Positions 1 to 10,390 of a DNA stretch of 64,000 bases are shown in pieces. Under the pieces are notes generated by a model, which worked only from the letters and a program-made list of their open reading frames with translations, searched no databases and had not been told where the DNA came from. Source of the DNA: Smittia aterrima (lineage: Eukaryota > Arthropoda > Insecta > Diptera > Chironomidae); contig CP093829.1 in NCBI GenBank assembly GCA_033063855.1, positions 12,431,537-12,495,536 of the forward strand. The letters run 5' to 3'. The translations under genes were made by a program, and so were the position numbers. Each line of letters begins with the position of its first letter. The stretch's first letter is position 1.

Positions 1-601
1 AAGCAAATTTCCCTCTGTGGATCCCAGTGATGGTAAAAATGTTTCGTTTTGACTATGGTCATATGCTAACATTATAACTTTTAATATAAAATGAGAGCAG
101 ATTTCAGAAAAGTCTTGCAATCATCAGCTTGAACGAGAAATTCGATGAGTTTTGGATTGGTGGTAAAAGCAAATTCCGTCTGTGAATCCCAGTGATGGTG
201 AAACTGATACGTTTCGAATACGATTTTAAGTAAACATTTCATCACAGAGCTCTGTGCTCGCAAATACGTGTTTCTCTTGAAAATTATCGATCCAATGTGA
301 GAAAATTATTGAGGGGCTCGAAAATGGATTTCAAGTTTCAAAATATGATCGAGACGAAAGTTTCATGAAGAAAAAAAATTCTTTTATTGTTTAACAGTTT
401 TACTTAAGCCGTCACTTTGTGCCCACTGACCCGCAAGTTACAAATATCAGCACGACATATATTTTCCGGATGACATGGAGCGTTCGGTTTTTGCTTGAAT
501 GCATCATGAAAATTATTTAAAAAACAAAATATAATCAGAAAAAAAAATTAAAAATGTTTATTTTTCTCAAAAGTTTTATACATGATTGTATGAATAAAGC
601 G
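1..601. other. Intergenic edge with a short direct repeat
   Basis: No gene is supported here. A stretch of roughly 40 nt around positions 1-40 recurs with changes at about 167-205 (shared core CCCAGTGATGGT). On the minus strand the second copy lies in a 60-codon open frame (81-263) with a HHHWDSQ-like segment, but I cannot assign it to a family and it has no splice or start context that I trust. It may be the end of a gene outside the window or a small repeat. Confidence 0.3.
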
Positions 602-1363
602 TTAACAACTTTCAACGTTGAATTGACGTTTAGAATGTTTTTCAATAGTTTGTTTACTTATTCGTTTCGAATCGGTCGCATTTCTGAAAGTCAATTTGGT
701 AAAATACTCAATGTCGCTCAAATGAACTTTTTTGACTTTGCAATCATCGTCATTATCGTCGTGTAGGAGAAAACATTCCAATTCAAGGTATTTTTCGCCC
801 GGCGTCTCGTAGAAAACTACTTTGCACATATTTAACAGTTGAATGGATTCGTTTACTTTCTTAAAGGTAGGAATTGTGTTGATATGTGCGATCAGTTTAT
901 TTTTAATGGCGTATTGATGAATTTGTTTCTCCAATTTCTTCCATGTTCCATTATTGTGCTTAGGATTTTGAGGGACAAGGTTTAATTGATTATTACTTTT
1001 AGAGGCATCATAGTCGTCTTGACAACTCGCATATGGGTTAAGGTGTCCAAAATGTTTCCTGAACCAAATAATTCTCTTCTTCCAACACGATCCACGCGGC
1101 AGAAAGAACGCTTTACGATAACAAGTGCGTCGATTGATTTTAGGCTTTAATTTTGAGGGATCCAGCCTCATATAAGCACCTATTGGTAGACTTGTTTCAG
1201 GGTCCCATTGTATAAGCATTGAAACGCCGAGAAAATAGACATTGAATTTGGAAAAGTTTGCCAATGGCTCGCGTGAGAGCTTCGAAATATTATCAAAGCA
1301 AAACAAGTCGCTTCTTATTTTCGTTTTTCGTATCAAGTCGCTTGGAATTTTATTTTGCAACAT
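602..1363 (-). CDS. Divergent DNA/RNA non-specific endonuclease-like protein
   Basis: Single-exon frame of 253 aa. Residues about 105-107 read FGH followed by LNPYA, and about 25 residues later comes LNLVPQ...NNGTWKKLE. This is the spacing and wording of the Endonuclease_NS core, in which the catalytic His lies in D-R-G-H and the Mg-binding Asn lies in an N-x-x-PQ..N.G.W motif. Here the His and the Asn segment are kept but Asp-Arg of DRGH is replaced by His-Phe, so catalysis is uncertain. Family enzymes degrade DNA and RNA, usually as secreted gut or salivary nucleases. No signal peptide is visible at the chosen Met, so an upstream exon may be missing or the protein may be a degenerate member. 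The 3' end faces the window edge. Family call moderately sure, activity not. Confidence 0.6.
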   Translation of the reverse strand: MLQNKIPSDLIRKTKIRSDLFCFDNISKLSREPLANFSKFNVYFLGVSMLIQWDPETSLPIGAYMRLDPSKLKPKINRRTCYRKAFFLPRGSCWKKRIIWFRKHFGHLNPYASCQDDYDASKSNNQLNLVPQNPKHNNGTWKKLEKQIHQYAIKNKLIAHINTIPTFKKVNESIQLLNMCKVVFYETPGEKYLELECFLLHDDNDDDCKVKKVHLSDIEYFTKLTFRNATDSKRISKQTIEKHSKRQFNVESC

Positions 1364-1811
1364 TTTCTCCTTATACTATACATCTTGATTTTTAATTTTA
1401 ATACAAAATTCATCATGCAAACGATATAAAAGCGATTACATGAAGTTTCAAAGGAAAAGATCGTCAAATATACGAAAACAAATACGATTACTGTGATTCG
1501 CACTCAACAATAAAATTAACCATTGAGAAAACTCTCGGATCCTTCAATTCTACATGGAAGCAAATTTTAGAACATTGAAGAAAAACGAAAAGCTGTATTG
1601 TGGCTTCATTTTATCATCCTTATCTTTTATTAATATCTTTATTGCAAACTACAAGAAATATTTAGTTATTGTTGAGTTGTTACTTTTACAAGATATTTCT
1701 AACTTTTAACATTTAATCAAATAATGAGTTTAATAAATTAACTCAAAGCTAATTTGAATATTTTCACCTACTTCCAATTCTTTTAAAAGAAATGTGTTTT
1801 GTTTCAGAAAT

Positions 1812-4800
1812 TTATGTTATGACGGTTTTGACGTCCGAACATATTCCAAACTTTTTCGGTCGTTTGGCCTTGAAGAAAATTATTAAAATTATTATAAAAA
1901 TCTGCTTAAGACTTTTGTAACTTACTCGTAGCGTTAACCATCTCGTTTGATTGGGTACGAACATCTCAGCTGGCAATTGTGCTTCATCTGTACATAAAGT
2001 TAAAGATATGATTTACATATTTAATGTAATTTTAATATATATTCTTCTTTAATATTACCTTCATCTGTAGAGGAAACCATTCTCTTTGCCTTCGTTGGCG
2101 ATGGGAACATTGAAATCACTTCATCTGGTTCTCTCAGAAGAATTTTGCCTACGCCTTCACAATATTTCAGCACTTCATGTTTCATCAACTTCTCTCGGTA
2201 TACTTCAGGAACTTCCTTGGCACTCTCTATCCACTCTGCAATTCCCTCAAAATCTTTCAATAAATTTAAGGCTCCGCAAACAGTGAATTTGATTTGCTTA
2301 TTGTAAATATTTTCCAAAATTGCTTCGCATATTATTTTCATTGTACGGTTTAGTATATCAACATCCTTCGTCGCTTCTAATATAGGCTGGAACATTATAT
2401 CCATGTAGATTCCGACGTATTCATTGCATTTTTTCTATCGAATTAAAAATGAAATAATTAAATCCACAGATCTTGAGTTGATGTCTCACATTCAAAGTTT
2501 CAAACTGCCATGTCTTTTGTGGTGGAAAGTAAAGCGAGAGCGAAGCCAGTGATGTCATTTCGCAAACAGCAGCAAGGACTTCGATGCATTCAGAGCAAAT
2601 AGTCTGAAAAGTTTAATTAAGTAATATTTAAATTGAATGCGAAGCTGTGAACGCTGGATAAGAACCTTCACTTTCTCTGTGTTCTCCTTAATCTCTTCCG
2701 TAAGCTTTCCCCTAAGTGCAACATTAACCTAAGTAGAAATTTTTAAAATACAGAAGATCGAAATTAATTTTTCGTTCATCGAAGACCACACTTGTACTAA
2801 ATGTACTCGTGCTGTTAAATTATGGTCAGATTCATGGTAAAATGTTTCATCGAAAGACCACCTCCTTATATGAAAAATAATTAATATGAGATTTCATGGT
2901 AAAATGTTCCATCGAAGACCACACTTGGTACTAAATGTACTCGTGCTGTTAAATTATGGTCAGATTCATTGTAAAATGTTCCATCGAAAGACCACCTCCT
3001 AGATTTCATGGTAAAATGTTCCATCGAAGACCACACTTGGTACTAAATGTACTCGTGCTGTTAAATTATGGTCAGATTCATTGTAAAATGTTCCATCGAA
3101 AGACCACCTCCTTATATGAAAAATAATTAATATGAGATTTCATGGTAAAATGTTCCATCGAAGACCACACTTGGTACTAAATGTACTCGTGCTGGTAAAT
3201 TATGGTCAGATTCATGGTAAAATGTTCCATCGAAGACCACACTTGGTACTAAATGTACTCGTGCTGTTAAATTATGGTCAGATTTCATGGTAAAATGTTC
3301 CATCGAAAGACCACCTCCTTATATGAAAAATAATTAATATGAGATTTCATGGTAAAATGTTCCATCGAAGACCACACTTGGTACTAAATGTACTCGTGCT
3401 GTTAAATTATGGTCAGATTTCATGGTAAAATGTTCCATCGAAAGACCACCAAGTGAGGGTAAATGAAATTAATATAGAATCTGACCGTAAAATGTTCCAT
3501 CGAAAGACCACCTCCTTATATGAAAAATAATTAATATAGAATCTGACCGCTAAGATAATTTTTCGTTCGACAAAGACCACACTTGGTACTAAATTTTTAG
3601 ACTTTGTTTTCTCTGGGGTTCAATGATTTGTGTAAGCAAATTTCAAACCTGTCTACGGTAAATTGGTTGTCTACGGTTTCATTTGTTTCTGACTTGGTAC
3701 TTACTTGAATGTGAACTTCCAAAGGATCCTCAGCCACCAGATCTTTTCGTTTGCATATTAGCGAAAGTTTTAATTAGTTTAAGCCTTAAACTTTAAGGTA
3801 AAATGAAGTTTTTGTGACATGGTCTATACGTGAAGGAATTTACTCGTATTTCAAAGAATTTTTCTTACCGGGAGCTCGCATTTCTCTCAAACGCTCGAAA
3901 CAGATTCCCTCCATATCGTTGTGAATAAGACGGAAAAACATGTTCATATTCCATTCGGAACAAAGCTCTTTAGCCTTTAAAAAGTGAAAATAAAAGATTA
4001 TGTTTCTAGAGCTAATGTATATTTACCTTGGTATTGCCCCACAAACGCATCGTGTGAATCGAGTGATCGAGACGATGCAGAACCTTAATCAAAACGAGAC
4101 TTGAAATGTAACAAAAAATTCGTTTAAACTAAACTAACCGGAATCTGCTCGACTATTGGAAGCTTTAAAAGTTCAATGTTAGTTTGTATTCATTTGACTT
4201 AATTTTATATTCGCAAACCTCATTAGCAATGGTTCCAGCTCGATCACATGAATTTGTCTAAGTAAAGAAAATGAAAATCATCAGAAGAAATTAATTGCGA
4301 AGAATTATCCATTACTTACGATGTTAACCAGCGATTGGAACAGCTCAGCCCAAAAAAATCCTGCGGTTGTTCCTATCAGCTGAAAGCAATTTAATGAAGA
4401 GAAAAATTTTCTAATTTAATCAATTCAAATTTTTTATGTTTTTGCAGGACTCTTCACAATATAAAATAACCAAATGAGAGAACTCACCTGCTCTTCGGGA
4501 ACATAAAACTCGGAGTTCTTTTCGTAAATTTGATCCACTTTCAAACTCGACATTACGAGACAAATACGAAAATCCTTGTCCCAGGTCGTTCCGACTAGAC
4601 AAGTAAAATTATTTGGATATGCAAGCATTTTTATTTTTTCCATAAAATTATTACCGGCATGAACTGTTAAAATCTCGCCTAGGCTATAAAATAGTAAGCA
4701 TAAGCGTAAAATGATCCATCGAAAGACCACCAAGTGAGGGTAAATGAAAATAATATAGAATCTGACCGTAAAATGTTCCATCGAAAGACCACCAAGTGAG

Positions 4801-6760
4801 GGGTAAATGAAAATAATATAGAATCTGACCGCTAAGAAAAAATTTTGGTTCGACAAAGACCACACTTGGTGGTAAACGATTCTCTTTCCAAAAACTCTTT
4901 ACCTCTTTAGTGTCGATAAAATTGGCTCCGGAGTTGTATCGTCGACAAGCAGTAAATATTCACGAAGATATTTTGTGCAACTTGATGGTCGACAGGCTAA
5001 AGGAAATTGGGCCCACCAAAGCAGATAATGTTCGAGCGTTCCGCCTGCAATTAAATTTGTTGTTAAAAGATTGATTTTTCAATTCTTTAAATGAGATCAG
5101 TACTTACCGACATTGGTCCAAAGAAATCTAGAGGCTCGATTGATTAAATTCATTATTTCATCTTTAGTGATTTCGTTTTCGAAAGCACTCGGACACAGCT
5201 TTAAGCACTTGGCTAGCATAGTGGCAATAAAAATCTCCTCCACACGAATCAAATCATCGAGAATTTCACCGTCTTCAGAGTCACCCCGCACGAAAGCTTC
5301 TTTACGTTGAAACTCTTTAACCATGTTATCAAAAAACGTTACCGTTGGTTCTGTCTCGTCTGTGACATCGGTAAGAACTGGAGGCTTCTCGATGGGCCTA
5401 ATTTTTACAGAACTTTGCTGTGGTCTCCGAGGCATAATCGCCATTTGCTGCTTTTGATACTGCTGAGATTGCTTTTCTTGTAATTGACGCAACTTCTGCT
5501 TCTGCATGTCTTCTTCGCTCAATTGCTCTGTCAACACCATATAAATTTCAATGCTCGAATCATCAGCTTCCGACTCTTCATTCATTTCAGCTTTGCAAGT
5601 TGCGAGCAAACAAGAGATCTTGAGAAAAATTAGTTATTACTCGCTCTTTTGAAAAAATTAATGTTATTTTGAGTCGGAAAAGCATGTGATATAAAAGAAT
5701 AAAAATTTTACCACTTTGAAGATCAAAATTAAAATTCATTTCATTTCAGCTTTTTACGAACTGATAAATGCTCCTAAATGTACTGTTTATACATACCAAA
5801 CTTTCGCAGCAAGTTTCAGTTCGGTAGCGTGTTACCATTTGAAGGATGCTCGTAATATGCATCAATCTGGGATTTGACAAGAGTGGAGGAAATGTATTTG
5901 AAATCACTAAAGTTCCAGAGGCTGTCTTTGTGTTTTGAAGAGTTCTATGGAAGTAAGATAATCATTTTAACATGCTATATTTCATTGAGCAATGAGAGCT
6001 TGATTTATTTACAGAATGACAGTGTTATTGAGAAGTGAACACATCAAGAAGCCAGCTTCGAATACTCCGTTGCACAACATTAGTTTGATGAGCTTAGTCA
6101 CGATCAAGATTAACTGGAAGTGACGTCGCTTTAAATTCTTTCGAATTTGTGAAGCCTTTTTGTTTAGCAAAATTTTAAAGCTAGACCGCTCAACATTTTT
6201 ATCATTCGAGGAATTTCCCATTCGATAAAGTTTATATTGCGTGTGCGAGCTCTCTTCAAGAATTGTTCTGCCTTGGTCGAGGATATCCTGGTACAGCTTT
6301 AAATTTTTAAAAATTAAAATTAGTTATTGAGAAGAAGAAAATAAGAATAGAAATCTCTTTTTAGAAATTTTTTAGAATAATATTCTGAGAGTATTAAATT
6401 TTTACTGAAATGCAGGTCACTCTACACAAACAAACTTGAACTTTAGCGCTTGTGAAAATCGAACTTGAAAGTTATAACTTTTTACAACCCTCTCATCTTA
6501 AAATGCTTTCGTGAAAACGAATTCCATGCACCAAGAGCGGTTTGTTTACGTAATGTAATCTCTTCATTAATTGCCAATTAATAATTGATCTCTTCAGAAA
6601 AAAGTATGGCTGTAATTACGCAATAATCAGGATTTTTGTAGTTTATATTGGTCGCAAACTTTTTTCCTAAAATTCTCAATTCTCTTTCAATTATTCGTGT
6701 CTCCGTGAATATTTTATTCATGTCATTATTTTGCTTGGGCAGCCACTTAGCGATATTCAT
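1812..6760 (-). CDS. CCDC142-like conserved eukaryotic protein, 18 exons, about 785 aa
   Basis: Eighteen exons join in one frame: 6620-6760, 6013-6296, 5797-5944, 5108-5618, 4903-5044, 4655-4683, 4488-4594, 4320-4379, 4219-4257, 4139-4162, 4027-4083, 3869-3974, 3705-3742, 2666-2728, 2490-2603, 2059-2434, 1926-1987, 1812-1868. The total is 2,358 nt including stop. The best conserved-looking stretch is LGEILTVHAVGTTWD (exons 6-7), with LHRLDHSIHTMRLWG (exon 11). From memory this resembles the C-terminal domain of the CCDC142 family, a protein of poorly known role; I hold that name loosely. Exon 4 has a Gln-rich charged segment (about residues 220-245) likely to be coiled coil. Exons of 24, 29, 38 and 39 nt are unusually small. 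The intron 2729-3704 and the one at 4684-4902 contain GACCAC satellite. Gene model confidence is high because phases agree at all 17 junctions. Confidence 0.75.
2765..3600. repeat. GACCAC satellite array inside an intron
   Basis: Tandem array made from two related units. One, about 73 nt, has the core CCATCGAAGACCACACTTGG followed by TACTAAATGTACTCGTGCTG and a run ending GGTCAGATT. The other carries CGAAAGACCACCTCCTTATA and then an AAATAATTAATATGAG segment. The units alternate about eight to ten times and share the joining text TTTCATGGTAAAATGTTCCA. The array fills most of intron 2729-3704 of the CCDC142-like gene without touching its splice sites. Confidence 0.9.
4700..4872. repeat. Small GACCAC satellite block in an intron
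   Basis: Two to three units of the family at 2.8-3.6 kb: CCATCGAAAGACCACCAAGT, then a TAATATAGAATCTGACCG segment, ending ACAAAGACCACACTTGGTGG. It lies in the intron between exons 5 (4903-5044) and 6 (4655-4683) of the CCDC142-like gene. Confidence 0.85.
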
Positions 6761-7195
6761 TGTGAGACTTAATTGAAAAAAAGGATTATTTGTCTAAAAA
6801 ATTTATAATTTAACGGTCTACACTAGCAAACTACAATCACGATACTGAACAAATTTTAACTTTTGGTGAGCTATTTTCATGGGAAAGTGAGAACTTTATG
6901 CAATCGAAAAAACATTTTTTATTTTCATCGCCATGGTGAGATTGAAAGCAAGGTATTGCAATTTTAAATACACATAGAAGTGAAATAAATTTTAATAAAT
7001 GTTCTTGAAATTTTTAATGAAAAAAAAAATAAACAAGGAAAGTTTTTAATAATTTTAATTGATTTCTAGTTCCATCGTGAGCAGACGAAGTTTTTCCCGG
7101 AAGAATATGTTGTTCATTCAGTTCAGGCTCATTGGGTGTAATCTACGAAAGATTCCTGAAAAGTAAAATCTTGAATGAAAATAGCACATGAAAAA

Positions 7196-7263
7196 TCTAA
7201 CTTGGTTTCATCATTACTGATTACTCACGAACACCACCGCGTGAAGGTGTTAGAAAAGGTGTT
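7196..7263 (+). repeat. 68-nt dispersed repeat, copy 1
   Basis: Starts CTAACTTGGTTTCATCATTA and contains CACGAACACCACCGCGTGAA. It is repeated almost exactly at 58004-58072 on the same strand. The inner part has short inverted arms AACACC/GGTGTT. It is close to a hairpin-type element here and at 58 kb, so both may belong to one mobile element. Confidence 0.8.
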
Positions 7264-7350
7264 CTTACGTTTGATTTGCCAGATCAAACGAAGTTTTAGA
7301 GACTTTAGCTTTGTCTCTGGTGAAAAATATAAATATGAGACGAGCGATAA

Positions 7351-7412
7351 TGTAATACAGCCTTTTACAGCCATACTATAAGGTATGAACCTTATTAGTC
7401 TCACTTGTGTGT
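7351..7412 (-). mobile_element. Short hairpin element, copy 1 (reverse)
   Basis: Reverse copy of the element whose forward text is CACAAGTGAGACTAATAAGG, then TTCATACCTTATAGTATGGC, then TGTAA. The 7-nt arms ATAAGGT and ACCTTAT around TCAT make a hairpin. Other copies are at 9461, 31222, 51451, 51555, 51699 and 58446. No protein is coded. It is unclassified: a MITE, a SINE fragment or a Helitron end are all possible. Confidence 0.75.
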
Positions 7413-8170
7413 CGCGGCTTAACGATAAATCGGCTATGACCCGTTATCACTGGTGATAACTCGGGGTGAATCATCACTGGTGATAACTATCGCCGCTGCT
7501 ACCTTTAGGTGATTAGCCTTCAGGTGATAATGTAATATTCAGAAATAATTTTTTATAGTTTACCTGTGCGGCTGTGAAGCCCGTAGAAAATATTTTGTGG
7601 TGCTGGCATCTCTGAAAAATTGGTCGAAGCAAATTTTTGAAAGACGTTTTTGAAGAGAAATTTTCATCTTTTGGAAGAACAAAAAAAAAACATTTATTTT
7701 AAGCTTACTCCGGATCATTTTTAGTTCTTCAAGTTCCTAAAACGATAAATATGCTGAAAGTTCTCAGCTTGATCATTTCTTAAATTTGAGTGACCATGGA
7801 GCTGAAAATTTAGATGGGATCAAATAAAGAATTTATAGTTAAAGTGAAAAATTAGGGGATTTTCATCTAAAAAACTTAAGTTTAGGAAACTTTATTGATA
7901 TTGGCTTCTACAAATACGTAAACCTCGTCAAAAACAACCTTGTGAACTGACGGTGGTCCCCGCTGTGAAGCTCACTATCACAGAAGTTCGATCGAATAAT
8001 AACAAAATATACGATTTCATCGCACGACTGGGAAAAAAGGCAATAGGTTCTTCCTGTTGACCTTGTTCATTATTCTATCAACTTTAATAAATGCTCTCAA
8101 TTTTTTTTGAACTTTTAAATTTGTTATAAAATTATTGTGATTCATTTTTTTTTATTTTCAGACAGAGAGG

Positions 8171-8775
8171 ATGAAAAGATTTTTACTTATTCTGTTTGCA
8201 ATAAAATTAACTGTAAGTTATTTTAACTTTAACGACTTTTCAATAATCAAACTAAAATATTTCAGTTGGGAAAAATCTATTTTCATTCAACAGAAATTCA
8301 GTCGAACCAAAATGTCTTTAAAGACTTTACTTATGTTGTTTTTAATGACACTTTAGGACAATCTCGATCAAACTTAACATGTAATTTATTGGTTGATGTC
8401 AATCGATTAGCTGGGAAGATTACGATATTAGGAAAATGGGATTTCAATGACAAAAACTACAATTTGACTTTATTCAAAGGAAACATGGACGTCTGCAACA
8501 TCGCAAAGGGAATGCGCAGTAATTTCATTATTTCAATGATTTTGGATAATTTGCACAAATATGGAAACTATGAATTCAAATGCCCAATGAAGAAAGGATT
8601 TTACCATTCGCATAATTTCCCAGCGATGAGCGATCAATATTTTCCATACTTCTTTCTTGGAATAAACTTCAAATATTGGCAACTGTTATTGACAGTCAAA
8701 GGAAAAATTAGCAGAGATAAAAAACCGCCAATTTTTCTATTCCTTATACGATCATTTGGGTCTTATATTCAGTAA
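8171..8775 (+). CDS. Secreted DUF1091-family protein
   Basis: Two exons, 8171-8212 and 8266-8775, split by a 53-nt intron (GTAAGT..TTTCAG), giving 183 aa. Exon 1 encodes a hydrophobic signal peptide (MKRFLLILFAIKLT). The mature part has the DUF1091/DM8 layout: an N-glycosylatable NLTCN stretch, VNRLAGKITILG, then NMDVCNIAKG, DNLHKYGNYEFKCPMKKGFY and a closing FKYWQLLLTVKG strand. The Cys residues sit where the family has them. DUF1091 proteins are small secreted proteins, related in fold to MD-2-like lipid-binding domains and expanded in flies; individual roles are mostly unknown. A polyA signal GAATAAAAT follows the stop. A decayed relative lies 0.8 kb downstream, suggesting a former tandem pair. 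Confidence 0.8.
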
Positions 8776-9289
8776 ATAAGAGTTCATGAATAAAATAGAC
8801 TCAAGTAGACGTTAGTCTTTTTGCTAAAAGCAAAAACATGGTTTTCTCTCCAAATTTTTGTTATAAAAGGTCAAATTTTATCAATACGATTCAATAAATT
8901 ACTGATGTTTAGATTAACTTCCTCAGATTGATTAATTTTATGTAAACATCAAAAGCATCAGTAGTACAAATTTTCTTTTTGAACGATGAAGTATTGTAGT
9001 ACCTCAAAAAATACCTGACCAGGTATTCTTGAGGTATTATAATACAATAAAAAAAAATTTTAAAGGTACTGGTACCTCCACTCTGAAGAAGACCCAAAGT
9101 GTCTTTTAATTTTTCTCAGAACATGCTTCTAAACCCTGAAAAGTAGTTTGTTTAAAGGTTGTTAAAGGTGAAAATATTTAAATTCTGAAAAAGCTAAAAT
9201 AAGTTTTAAATTATTCAATTTTATGAAGATAAATAGCAACATCTATTAAAAATGTCTGAGCGATAAAGCAAAATGTTATTTTAAAATAA

Positions 9290-9460
9290 CAAAATTACTC
9301 GTGCTGTTAAATTAAGGTCTGATTTCAAATTAAAATGTTTCATCGAAAGACCACCAAGTGAGGGTAAAAATAATTAATATAGAATCTGACCGCTAAGAAA
9401 ATATTTCGTTCGACAAAGACCACCTCCTTATATGAAAAATAATTAATATAGAATCTGACA
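9290..9460. repeat. GACCAC satellite block, intergenic
   Basis: Two to three degenerate units of the 2.8-kb satellite (CGAAAGACCACCAAGTGAGG, then GACAAAGACCACCTCCTTAT). The block stops exactly where the hairpin element at 9461 begins, after GAATCTGAC. Confidence 0.85.
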
Positions 9461-9515
9461 CACAAGTCAGACTAATAAGGTTCATACCTTATAGTAAGGC
9501 TGTAAAAGGCTGTAA
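9461..9515 (+). mobile_element. Short hairpin element, copy 2
   Basis: CACAAGTCAGACTAATAAGG followed by TTCATACCTTATAGTAAGGC and a repeated GGCTGTAAA. It abuts the satellite block on its left, so one inserted into or beside the other. Confidence 0.75.
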
Positions 9516-9589
9516 AGCAAAGTATGACGTTGTAGCAAAGGTATATTTTCGTTATGGAGAGTTTTTTAAAAAAACTTTTTTTCTCTCTG

Positions 9590-9741
9590 GAAAAATTAAA
9601 ATTGATTGGTTAGTAAAAATTAGTAGTAGAATGTCCCACGAAGAAAGGTTTTTTGCTCATAGTTTTCCAGCGATTGGAGAAGACTTCTTACCGCCTATTG
9701 TGATCCTTCAAAACATTTATTGGCAACTAAGAGCGTCGTAG
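9590..9741 (+). pseudogene. Fragment of a DUF1091 gene
   Basis: The translated stretch HEERFFAHSFPAIGEDFLPP...IYWQLRAS lines up with KKGFYHSHNFPAMSDQYFPY...KYWQLLLT of the intact gene 0.8 kb upstream. Only the C-terminal third is recognisable; there is no start, no N-terminal exon and the end runs into a stop. This is a relic of a tandem duplicate. Confidence 0.7.
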
Positions 9742-10390
9742 TTCGCTGAATTCTTAAAACGTTTCAGGGAGAAACACTGTTTCTGAACATCATTCGGGAT
9801 TGAACAATTTTTTTGCTTGCAACTCGTAATCATTGTAAGCTCGACGAAGATTCAAAGTGTCTTGAGGAGTCATGACACTATCATGATGACAGCTGAAAAT
9901 TGAAAATAACATTTAATCTTGAAATCTGTTTTAATTGACGAACGAAACTTTTACGTTTGTTATGAAGTAAGTTTAAAACAATGAGCACGATCAATTTAGT
10001 CTTGAAATGAAAATCGTGATCGTTAAACTTTTAACATTTCTCATTTATTATCTTTTCGAACTCATTTCATATTTTTACTTGCGTTTGTACGATGACATTC
10101 AATCACTAGAAGGTTTTTAAGAGATAAGAGGTTTCTAATGCAAATTGGGTTAAAGAGAAATGAAAAATCGAGTTTTAAAGAGACATAATATGTTTACAGG
10201 AATATTAATATTTGGAATTTGCTTGAGCTTAGAGAATTTCCTAATGTTTTGAAAATATTGTTTTGTTTCAGGCACCCTATTACTGTTTTGAAACGTTTAA
10301 GCTCAAATGGCTATTTAATTAATAATGGAAATTAAGCAGAAAAGTTTCCTAAAGAATTATAACAGGAGATGCGACATGCTGGAACTCTTC

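Larger units (their letters stand above)
6761..8170. other. Intergenic, mobile-element remnants
   Basis: No gene is supported. It is AT-rich and includes the 68-nt repeat at 7196-7263, a hairpin element at 7351-7412, and two copies of TCACTGGTGATAAC at about 7447-7488, the first flanked so as to form an inverted repeat with arms GTTATCAC/GTGATAAC. The last 20 nt (TTTTTATTTTCAG before 8161) look like a splice acceptor for a 5' UTR exon of the next gene. Confidence 0.5.
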
